Below, in pieces: positions 33,017 to 40,034 of a stretch of DNA of 54,030 nucleotides (the stretch's first letter is position 1; each line of letters opens with the position of its first letter). The stretch lies in the NCBI GenBank assembly GCA_910578405.1, contig CAJTQO010000011.1, positions 27,524-81,553 on the forward strand, given 5' to 3'. The translations under genes were made by a program, and so were the position numbers. This DNA is from an uncultured Lachnospiraceae bacterium. GTDB taxonomy: Bacteria; Bacillota; Clostridia; Lachnospirales; Lachnospiraceae. A model generated the notes under the pieces. The model saw nothing but the letters and a program-made list of their open reading frames with translations, searched no databases and was not told where the DNA came from.

Positions 33017-33141
33017 AAGGCGTTTGGAAGCAGGATGCGGCGCTGGAAAACAGCATCCTGCTGGAAAAGGCACATGTAAAAGACGGCCCAAAGTGGGGAG
33101 GATTTTACATGTATGGAAAGGCGTTTGGAAGCAGGATGCGG
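33017..33141. repeat. 24-bp direct repeat with nested inverted repeats between hisZ and hisG
   Basis: Two identical 24-base copies (33017-33040 and 33118-33141, both containing GCGTTTGGAAGCAGGATGCGG-type sequence) are 101 bases apart. Between them, CAGGATGC/GCATCCTG (from 33031 and 33053) and a 10-bp perfect pair ACATGTAAAA (33072-33081) and TTTTACATGT (33103-33112) can form hairpins. Neither ends in a T-run. This may be a small duplication or a remnant of a mobile palindromic element. Confidence 0.75.
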
Positions 33142-33167
33142 TACTGGAATAAGAAAGGAAAAGGTGT

Positions 33168-33809
33168 ATGCGTTATCTTACATTTGCCCTGGGAAAGGGG
33201 CGGCTGGCGAAAAAGGCATTGCAGATGTTTGAGCAGATCGGGATTGGCTGTGAGGAAATGAAGGACAAGGATTCCAGGAAGCTGGTCTTTGTGAATGAGG
33301 AACAGAAGCTGCGATTCTTCCTGGCAAAGGGGCCGGATGTCCCTACTTTTGTGGAGTATGGCGCCGCAGATATTGGGGTGGTGGGCAAAGACACAATTAT
33401 GGAGGAAAACCGCCGGGTATATGAGGTGCTGGATCTTGGGTTTGGAAAATGCAGGATGTGCGTATGCGGGCCTCAAAGCGCCAGAGAACTCTTAAAACAT
33501 CATGAGATGATTCGGGTTGCGAGCAAATATCCCAATATTGCAAAGGACTATTTTTATAATAAAAAACATCAGACAGTGGATATTATAAAATTAAACGGTT
33601 CCGTAGAGCTTGGGCCGATGGTGGAGTTGGCGGACGTAATCGTAGATATTGTAGAGACTGGTTCCACATTAAAGGAAAATGGGCTGGCAGTATTGGAAGA
33701 AATATGTCCGTTATCGGCACGGATGATTGTAAATCAGGTAAGTATGCAGATGCAGACGGAGCGGATTAAAAAGCTAATATGGGAACTGCAGAAATTGGGG
33801 CCTGTTTAA
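33168..33809 (+). CDS. hisG: ATP phosphoribosyltransferase, short form
   Basis: 213 residues, the short HisG form that needs HisZ, which is encoded just upstream. It catalyses the first step of histidine synthesis (ATP + PRPP). Landmarks: LTFALGKGRLAKKAL (4-18), YGAADIGVVGKDTIME (about 64-79), RVASKYPNIAKDYF and the PRPP loop VDIVETGSTLKENGL (about 163-177). The 3' end and stop form one arm of the terminator. AAAGGAAAAGG before ATG. Confidence 0.96.
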   Translation: MRYLTFALGKGRLAKKALQMFEQIGIGCEEMKDKDSRKLVFVNEEQKLRFFLAKGPDVPTFVEYGAADIGVVGKDTIMEENRRVYEVLDLGFGKCRMCVCGPQSARELLKHHEMIRVASKYPNIAKDYFYNKKHQTVDIIKLNGSVELGPMVELADVIVDIVETGSTLKENGLAVLEEICPLSARMIVNQVSMQMQTERIKKLIWELQKLGPV

Positions 33810-33833
33810 AAAAACAGGCCCCAATTTTATTTC
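33792..33833. terminator. Bidirectional terminator at hisG end
   Basis: AAATTGGGGCCTGTTT (33792-33807) with its exact complement (33812-33827), four-base loop, then T-rich sequence. It overlaps the last hisG codons and lies between convergent hisG and the MATE gene. Confidence 0.92.
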
Positions 33834-33878
33834 TGTGTAACACAGGGCAAACCGGCCGGCCAATCTTAGAACCGAAAA

Positions 33879-35219
33879 TTATGTATCGGCAATTCCGGCC
33901 AGGCTTTTCCATTTTCCCCGGACATATCTTAGGATAAAGCAGGTAACACGGCAAATCCAATCTAAAACCATCGCAATCCAGACGCCCACGGCTCCATAAC
34001 CAAGCTGCATTCCTATCAGATAGCTGAAGCCGATTCGGAAAATAAACATGGAGGCAATGGAAACCACCATAGTATAACGCACGTCATTGCAGGCACGGAG
34101 CATATTGGGGAGGGTGAAGGACAGAGGCCACAAAAGACAGGCGAATCCGTTGTGGATGAAAATCAGCGTCCGCGCCAGTTGCGTTGTTTCCGTGCTAAGC
34201 CCGTACAAACCCAATATCCAGTTCAGGTTTAAGAAAAGGGTAATATTAAGGATAATGGTAGGGATGTAGGTTATTACGAGCAGCTTTTTTGTATAAAGGC
34301 GTACTTGCGACTCATCCCCTGCGCCCACGCATTGGCCGATTACGGTAATCATAGCTAAGTTGATGGCATTGCCCACAAGAATCCCCAGGCTGTCCAGGTT
34401 ATTGGCTACACCGTTGGCGGCAATCTGGACTGTTCCGAAACTGGAAATAATACTGACCACCAGAATACGCCCCAGTTGGAAGATGCCATTCTCCACGCCG
34501 CTGGGAATGCCAATGTAGAGGATTTTTTTCACCATGTCAAAATCCAGGCGGACTGGCTCCCGGAGGAAGCAAATATCCAGAGCCGGATTTTTCAAAAGGA
34601 TATAAAGGATGATGCTGCCTACTGCCCGGGATATCAGGGAGGGGATGGCCACTCCGGCAGCTCCCATATGGAGTCCATAGATGCAGATAGCATTTCCGGT
34701 CACATTAATTAAATTGATAAGTACGGAAACTTTCAAAGTGACTTGGGAATTCCCCATGGAGCGGAAAAGCGCGGCGCAGGCATTGTATACTGCAAGGAAG
34801 GGGAAGGAAAAGGCAGAAATCGTCAGATAGACAAGGGCATTTTCCATAACGTCCGCTTCAATGCTTCCGAAAAACAGCCGTAGCATCGGCTTTCTGGCCA
34901 GAATGGAGGCCAAGCCAAGCAATGCTCCGGCGAAAATGACAGTATATAAAAGCTGCTTGGCGGATTTACGGGCTTTGTCTTTTTGCCTGGCCCCCAGGAA
35001 TTGAGAAGTCACTACCGCGCCGCCGGTAGCTAATGCCGCCATAATATTGAACATAAGTATATTAATCATATCTACCAGCGAGACGCCCGATACAGCAGCC
35101 TCCCCAACGGAGGAAATCATCATAGTGTCTGCCATACCTACCGTAATAGCCAGCGCCTGTTCGAAAACAAGCGGGACAATCAGTTTTTTTAAATCTTTGT
35201 TGGAAAATAAAGGTTCCAT
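33879..35219 (-). CDS. MATE family efflux transporter
   Basis: 446 residues with 12 predicted membrane helices in two similar halves: LVFEQALAITVGMADTMMIS in TM1 and GIPSGVENGIFQLGRILVVS in TM7, plus MATE marks AALATGGAVVTSQFLGA and GQCVGAGDESQV. It exports cationic drugs or metabolites using Na+ or H+. The orientation is opposite to the flanking his genes, so it interrupts the his cluster. ATG at 35219 has AGGTGG upstream. Its 5' leader carries two tandem hairpins. Confidence 0.93.
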   Translation of the reverse strand: MEPLFSNKDLKKLIVPLVFEQALAITVGMADTMMISSVGEAAVSGVSLVDMINILMFNIMAALATGGAVVTSQFLGARQKDKARKSAKQLLYTVIFAGALLGLASILARKPMLRLFFGSIEADVMENALVYLTISAFSFPFLAVYNACAALFRSMGNSQVTLKVSVLINLINVTGNAICIYGLHMGAAGVAIPSLISRAVGSIILYILLKNPALDICFLREPVRLDFDMVKKILYIGIPSGVENGIFQLGRILVVSIISSFGTVQIAANGVANNLDSLGILVGNAINLAMITVIGQCVGAGDESQVRLYTKKLLVITYIPTIILNITLFLNLNWILGLYGLSTETTQLARTLIFIHNGFACLLWPLSFTLPNMLRACNDVRYTMVVSIASMFIFRIGFSYLIGMQLGYGAVGVWIAMVLDWICRVTCFILRYVRGKWKSLAGIADT

Positions 35220-35280
35220 TTTTACCACCTGACCCTGTTCAAAGCAGCTTATTTCATGGATAAAACAGCCACTGTTTACA

Positions 35281-35348
35281 ACAATAAGCTGGTAAGCGAA
35301 GCAAACCAGCGTTTGTTACAATAAGCCGGTAAGCGAAGCGAACCAGCG
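35281..35348. repeat. Two tandem 31-bp hairpin repeats in the MATE leader
   Basis: Copies at 35281-35311 and 35318-35348 differ at two of 31 positions, with a 37-base period. Each holds a short stem (CTGGT/ACCAG in the first, with AAGCGAAGC in the loop). They lie inside the transcribed 5' leader of the MATE gene (minus strand), between its promoter and start. Confidence 0.8.
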
Positions 35349-35375
35349 CATTATTTTATGTTTTGTTTCCATATT

Positions 35376-35404
35376 ATTATAGAATAAATGGTAAAACAAT
35401 ACAA
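35376..35404 (-). promoter_or_regulatory. Promoter of the MATE gene
   Basis: Minus strand: -35 TTGTAT (35404-35399), 17-base spacer, -10 TATAAT (35381-35376), giving a leader of about 150 bases. Confidence 0.7.
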
Positions 35405-35453
35405 TAGTTTCCTATGCCGGTTACGGAAAATAATACAAAAATCGGCAATAAGG

Positions 35454-35481
35454 TTGATAATAACAGAAAAAATGGTAAAAT
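35454..35481 (+). promoter_or_regulatory. Promoter of hisD-hisB-hisIE
   Basis: -35 TTGATA (35454-35459), 16-base spacer ending ATGG, extended -10 TAAAAT (35476-35481). No T-box or His leader peptide is visible between it and hisD. Confidence 0.65.
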
Positions 35482-35525
35482 AGAAGGAGTGAATAGAAAG
35501 AGAAGGGAAAAAGGAGGAAGCCAGG

Positions 35526-36815
35526 ATGAGGATAGTCAAACTGACTGCCGATGCCAAAAAAGATTTGCTTAACAGCCTTTTAAAAAGGAGTCCTGACAAC
35601 TATGGACAATATGAGGCAGCGGTGGCGGAGATTGTGGCGGCAGTGCGTGAGCGGAAGGATGAGGCGCTTTTTGAATATACGCAGAAATTCGACAGATGTA
35701 AGATGGACGCTTCCCATTTACGGGTGACAAAAGAAGAGATTCTGGAAGCGTATGGGCAGGTAGATGGACGGCTTGTGGAAGTAATGAAAAGAGCGGCGGA
35801 GAATATCCGGGCATTCCATGCAAAGCAGTTGCGCAATTCCTGGATGGATTTGAAAGAGGACGGTTCCATGCTTGGGCAGAAGATAACGCCGTTAGAGGTA
35901 TCGGGCGTTTATGTGCCGGGCGGAAAGGCTGCTTATCCTTCCAGCGTATTAATGAATGTGATTCCCGCCAAGGTGGCAGGGGTAGGGAAAATCATTATGA
36001 CGACCCCGCCTGGCGAGGACGGGAAAGTGTATGCGGGGACTTTGGCGGCGGCAGACATTGCGGGGGTGGATGAAATCTACAAGGCAGGCGGAGCCCAGGC
36101 GATAGCCGCCATGGCATTCGGCACGGAAAGCATTCCAAAGGTGGATAAGATTACCGGGCCTGGCAATATATTTGTGGCGTTGGCGAAGAAGGCATGTTTC
36201 GGTCATGTAAGCATAGACTCCATAGCCGGCCCCAGCGAAATACTGGTGTTGGCGGATGAAACCGCAAATGCCCGTTACGTGGCGGCGGATTTGCTTTCCC
36301 AGGCGGAACATGATGAGATGGCCAGCGCGATTCTCATTACGACCAGTAAAGAGCTGGCGCAGGAGGTGAACCTTCAGGTGGTGGCATTGATGGAAAACCT
36401 TTCCAGAAAAGATATAATTGCAAAGTCTTTGGAAAATTACGGATATCTCCTAGTGGCGGATACGATGGAAGAGGCAGTGGAAGCGGCCAATGAAATTGCG
36501 TCAGAGCATCTGGAAATCCTGACGGCCAATCCTTATGAAACATTGGCGAAAATTAAACATGCAGGGGCAGTTTTCCTTGGGGAGTATTCCTCGGAGCCTT
36601 TGGGGGACTATTTCGCAGGGCCGAACCATATCCTGCCTACCAATGGGACTGCGAAATTCTTTTCGCCTTTAAATGTGGATGATTTTATGAAGAAGACGAG
36701 TATTATCTCCTATTCGAAAGAGGCTCTGGAAGCGGTACATGAAGATATTGAATTATTTGCGCACAGCGAAGGACTGACGGCACATGCCAATTCGGTCAGC
36801 GTGCGGTTTGAATAA
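35526..36815 (+). CDS. hisD: Histidinol dehydrogenase
   Basis: 429 residues, full length. It oxidises histidinol to histidine in two NAD steps with zinc. Landmarks: GVYVPGGKAAYPSSVLMN (about 123-140), KITGPGNIFVALAKK (about 209-223), SIAGPSEILVLADE (about 231-244), AADLLSQAEHD (zinc/catalytic residues, about 253-263) and SEPLGDYFAGPNHILPT (about 358-374). AAAGGAGG ribosome site. First gene of a three-gene his unit. Confidence 0.97.
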   Translation: MRIVKLTADAKKDLLNSLLKRSPDNYGQYEAAVAEIVAAVRERKDEALFEYTQKFDRCKMDASHLRVTKEEILEAYGQVDGRLVEVMKRAAENIRAFHAKQLRNSWMDLKEDGSMLGQKITPLEVSGVYVPGGKAAYPSSVLMNVIPAKVAGVGKIIMTTPPGEDGKVYAGTLAAADIAGVDEIYKAGGAQAIAAMAFGTESIPKVDKITGPGNIFVALAKKACFGHVSIDSIAGPSEILVLADETANARYVAADLLSQAEHDEMASAILITTSKELAQEVNLQVVALMENLSRKDIIAKSLENYGYLLVADTMEEAVEAANEIASEHLEILTANPYETLAKIKHAGAVFLGEYSSEPLGDYFAGPNHILPTNGTAKFFSPLNVDDFMKKTSIISYSKEALEAVHEDIELFAHSEGLTAHANSVSVRFE

Positions 36816-36833
36816 GATATAGGAAGGTTGGAT

Positions 36834-37457
36834 ATGGGAGGAAAAGCACAGATAATCAAGGCGGATACAGATAGAAGGGTGCAGGTGATACGCAAAACGA
36901 AGGAAACGGATATCAGCTTGGGGCTGGATTTGGATGGCGCCGGGCTGGCCCACATCCATACAGGAATCGGTTTTTTTGACCATATGCTGGAAGGGTTTGC
37001 AAGGCACGGTTTTTTTGACCTGCAGGCAGAGGTAAAGGGAGATTTGGAGGTGGACGGACATCATACGGTGGAGGATACAGGGATTGTGTTAGGGCAGGCC
37101 ATCCGTGAGGCATTGGGAGATAAGGCCGGGATACGCAGGTATGGTTCGTTTGCATTGCCGATGGATGATGCGTTGTCTTTATGCGCGATTGACCTTTGCG
37201 GCCGCCCTTATTTTGACTATCAGTGCGTCTTTACGGCGGAAAGGGTGGGGGAGTTGGACACGGAGCTAATCCGGGAATTTTTCTATGCGGTTTCCTATGC
37301 GGCCGGCATGAACTTACATATCCGTATGTTAGCGGGGGTGAACAGCCATCATATGGCAGAGGCGATGTTTAAGTCTTTTGCCAAGGCGCTGGATGAAGCG
37401 ACAGGAATGGATGCACGGATTAAGGGAGCCCTGAGTACGAAGGGAAGCCTGGCGTAG
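36834..37457 (+). CDS. hisB: Imidazoleglycerol-phosphate dehydratase
   Basis: 207 residues, the monofunctional form (no histidinol-phosphatase domain). Metal-binding motifs: HIHTGIGFFDHML, DGHHTVEDTGI and the later GVNSHHMAEAMFK. It makes imidazole-acetol phosphate. It starts 18 bases after hisD; ATG at 36834 has AGGAAGG upstream. Confidence 0.96.
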   Translation: MGGKAQIIKADTDRRVQVIRKTKETDISLGLDLDGAGLAHIHTGIGFFDHMLEGFARHGFFDLQAEVKGDLEVDGHHTVEDTGIVLGQAIREALGDKAGIRRYGSFALPMDDALSLCAIDLCGRPYFDYQCVFTAERVGELDTELIREFFYAVSYAAGMNLHIRMLAGVNSHHMAEAMFKSFAKALDEATGMDARIKGALSTKGSLA

Positions 37458-37567
37458 GGTGTGGGCCGCGCACGGATGAGTAGAATTAGGAAATACAGAG
37501 CGCGGCAGGATAGACGGACGGGATGGAGGAAACGGAATACGGAGGATGTGGGAAAGGAGAACTACGG

Positions 37568-38863
37568 ATGGATAGTCAGTACAAAAAACTGGTGCCTTGC
37601 ATTTATCTGTACAGAGGAAATGCAGTAAAGGATTTCAGGGACACTACGGTCGTGGATACCGATCCGGTACAGCTTGCGAAATTTTACAGCGATAATAGTG
37701 CAGATGAGCTTCTGGTGTTTGATTTATCGGATGGGGATGCGGAGCATGAGGAAGCTTTGGACATTATAAAAAAAATCTGTAACGAGGCGGAAATCCCTGT
37801 GACAGGCGCAGGGAATGTCCACCGTATGGAGGACGTGAAGAAGCTTTTGTATGCGGGCTGTAAAAAGGCGGCTCTCAACTTTTCCAAACAGGAAAATATT
37901 GAAATTACGCAGGAGGTTTCCAGGAAATTTGGGAAGGACAAAATAGCGGTGTGCTATGCGCAGTTAGAGACAATACTGGATAACCGGGCGCTGATTGAGG
38001 AATACGTAGGGGAACTGATTCTGGTCAGAGCTTCTATATTAAGGCAGAGTGTGGATCAATGGGATGGGGAGGCGAGGATTCTGACGCTGCTGCCTGAAGT
38101 GTCACTGGATAAACTGATGGAGATTTTATCTTTTCCGGCGATTGGCGGCATTACAGGATATGCCATTGATGAGAATGTGAAAGAGCTGCCGGCCATCAAA
38201 TCTCTCTGCCAGGGGTATGGAATCAAAGTCAACACGCTGGATTCTGCATTCCAATGGAAGGATTTCAAGAAAAATGAGCAAGGCCATGTCACGGTAGTGA
38301 CACAGGATTATAAGACGGATGAAGTGCTTATGGTAGCCTATATGGACGAAGAGGCATATGAGACGACGCTGCGCACAGGGAAAATGACCTATTACAGCCG
38401 CAGCCGCAAGGAACTCTGGGTCAAAGGGGAAACCAGCGGACATTTTCAATATGTGAAGTCGCTGACGGCGGATTGCGATATGGACGCCATACTGGCAAAA
38501 GTGTCCCAGGTAGGCGCGGCATGCCACACGGGGAACCGTTCCTGTTTTTTCCATGAAATATACCGTAAGGAGTATGAAGAAACAAACCCGCTGCGGGCGC
38601 TGGAGTCCGTAATGGGTGTGATTAAGGAGCGGAAAGTGCATCCAAAGGAAGGGTCTTATACCAATTATTTATTTGATAAAGGGATTGATAAAATATTAAA
38701 AAAATTAGGGGAGGAGGCAACGGAGATTGTCATTGCGTCCAAAAATCCGAACCCTAATGAAATCAAATATGAAATCTCGGATTTTCTGTACCATATGATG
38801 GTGCTGATGGTGGAAAAGGGGGTTTCCTGGGAGGAAATCCTGGAGGAATTGGCAAAAAGGTAG
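37568..38863 (+). CDS. hisIE: HisIE fused to an N-terminal HisF/HisA-like barrel with lost catalytic residues
   Basis: 431 residues. The C-terminal part is HisI (about 232-332: VTVVTQDYKTDEVLMVAYMD, GETSGHFQYVKSLTADCDMD, ACHTGNRSCFFHE) followed by HisE (about 344-431: GEEATEIVIASKN, EISDFLYHMM). Together they carry out steps 2 and 3. The first 225 residues resemble HisF/HisA (KLVPCIYLYRGNAV, DPVQLAKFYSDNSADELLV, MEDVKKLLYAGCKKAALN). The Asp of PCLD is Tyr13, and the second catalytic Asp region reads VCYAQL (128-133). This barrel is therefore probably inactive and structural. ATG at 37568 has AAAGGAG at 37553-37559 region; a start at 37523 is less likely. Confidence 0.92.
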   Translation: MDSQYKKLVPCIYLYRGNAVKDFRDTTVVDTDPVQLAKFYSDNSADELLVFDLSDGDAEHEEALDIIKKICNEAEIPVTGAGNVHRMEDVKKLLYAGCKKAALNFSKQENIEITQEVSRKFGKDKIAVCYAQLETILDNRALIEEYVGELILVRASILRQSVDQWDGEARILTLLPEVSLDKLMEILSFPAIGGITGYAIDENVKELPAIKSLCQGYGIKVNTLDSAFQWKDFKKNEQGHVTVVTQDYKTDEVLMVAYMDEEAYETTLRTGKMTYYSRSRKELWVKGETSGHFQYVKSLTADCDMDAILAKVSQVGAACHTGNRSCFFHEIYRKEYEETNPLRALESVMGVIKERKVHPKEGSYTNYLFDKGIDKILKKLGEEATEIVIASKNPNPNEIKYEISDFLYHMMVLMVEKGVSWEEILEELAKR

Positions 38864-38923
38864 TTCTGTTTCCGGCCCCTGTCTGGCCCCCAATGGATTT
38901 CCGTTATAATTTGGCTTACCCCA

Positions 38924-38952
38924 TTGACAAAAGCAGGACAGGTGGTTATAAT
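38924..38952 (+). promoter_or_regulatory. Promoter of yceD-rpmF
   Basis: Consensus -35 TTGACA (38924-38929), 17-base spacer, -10 TATAAT (38947-38952). This is the strongest promoter match in the window, as expected for a ribosomal-protein unit. Confidence 0.9.
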
Positions 38953-39016
38953 TGACAGGGTATAAGCCAGAGGGATACGGGAAATGGTATATTTTTGGCT
39001 ACCGGAGGAATCTGCC

Positions 39017-39538
39017 ATGTTTATAAATTTAACTGATGTACTTACAGCCGAAGGAAAAGTAGTGGAGAAAGAGATAGAGTCCGGCCTTACGGAGATAAAC
39101 TGCAGGATGGGCAGGTATGCAGTTTTGGAGAAATCGCCGCTTTCCCTGACATTGACGAACCTTGGCAGGGAGAAAGCTTTACTGGAAGGCAGGATGGAGC
39201 TTGTTTTTGACTTACGCTGCGACCGGTGTTTAAAGCCTGTGCAAAAGAAAGTGAAGCTTGCTTTTGCAAGGGAGGTTTATGGGCCGGAAGGGGACTTGGG
39301 GGCTATGGAAGAGGACGACCAGAGCTTTATGGAAGGGTATCAGTTAGAGGTAGACGGCCTGATTCAAAATGAATGCTATATGAACTTGCCGGTGAAGGTC
39401 TTGTGCAGGCCGGACTGCAAAGGGATTTGTATGCAGTGCGGGAAAGACCTGAATGAAGGGGAATGTGGCTGTGACACATTCGTGCCGGATCCAAGGATGG
39501 CAAAATTAAAAGATATTTTTGAACAAGGATGTCTTTGA
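39017..39538 (+). CDS. yceD: DUF177/YceD family protein
   Basis: 173 residues. The family is almost always encoded just before rpmF, as here. It has the cysteine-rich metal-like motif LRCDRCLKPV near residues 63-72 and a second set CRPDCKGICMQCGKDLNEGECGC near the C-terminus. In plants and E. coli the family has been linked to 23S rRNA accumulation. GGAGGA ribosome site for ATG at 39017. Confidence 0.92.
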   Translation: MFINLTDVLTAEGKVVEKEIESGLTEINCRMGRYAVLEKSPLSLTLTNLGREKALLEGRMELVFDLRCDRCLKPVQKKVKLAFAREVYGPEGDLGAMEEDDQSFMEGYQLEVDGLIQNECYMNLPVKVLCRPDCKGICMQCGKDLNEGECGCDTFVPDPRMAKLKDIFEQGCL

Positions 39539-39559
39539 TGCAAATAAGGAGGTGTAACA

Positions 39560-39739
39560 ATGTCTATTTGTCCCAAGAATAAATCTTCTAAAAGTAGAAG
39601 GGATAAGAGGAGAGCAAACTGGAAAATGACTGCCCCTACGCTGGTGAAATGCAGCAAATGCGGCGCTTTGATGATGCCCCACAGAGTATGTAAGAAATGC
39701 GGCTCTTATAATAAAAGGGAGATCATTGCAGTTGATTAA
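39560..39739 (+). CDS. rpmF: 50S ribosomal protein L32
   Basis: 59 residues: MSICPKNKSSKSRRDKRRAN, then the zinc ribbon VKCSKCGALMMPHRVCKKCG with four cysteines (C+ form). Full length. AAGGAGGTG ribosome site, 21 bases after yceD. Ends at a terminator. Confidence 0.97.
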   Translation: MSICPKNKSSKSRRDKRRANWKMTAPTLVKCSKCGALMMPHRVCKKCGSYNKREIIAVD

Positions 39740-39754
39740 TTCATGGTTTGCATG

Positions 39755-39802
39755 ATAGAAAAATCAAGGGTTTGATTTATATTAAATTCTTGATTTTTCT
39801 AT
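39755..39802 (+). terminator. Terminator of yceD-rpmF
   Basis: ATAGAAAAATCAAG (39755-39768) pairs with CTTGATTTTTCTAT (39789-39802), with the T-rich side at the end. Confidence 0.85.
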
Positions 39803-39848
39803 TTGTATGTTTATGGTTTCATAAAGCATTCTGATACATTTTAAAATG

Positions 39849-39887
39849 GTTGTAGCGTCACTTCCTGCCAGAGGGGCAGGCTGCAAC
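39849..39887 (+). other. Stem-loop in the gap before rho
   Basis: GTTGTAGC and GCTGCAAC form an outer stem. CCTGCC and GGCAGG form an inner stem, with a seven-base bulge on the 5' side (GTCACTT). A later -10-like TATAAA (about 39940) may be the rho promoter. Nothing else is assigned in 39803-40034. Confidence 0.5.
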
Positions 39888-40034
39888 AGGAAATGAAAAG
39901 TCATATCCGAAAATACTTCCTATTTTTAGGGAATTTGTTGTATAAATGCAATTCCATTCACATATCGGTTTAAAAACCCCAGGAATGAAGAAAACAAATA
40001 CTTTATATGCAAATAAAAATATATGGAGGAATCT

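Noticed and set aside
35281..35348. CRISPR-like array
   Set aside because: Only two units, with a six-base gap rather than a spacer.
35405..35525. T-box or His attenuator before hisD
   Set aside because: No T-box core sequence, no run of His codons and no terminator in the short leader.
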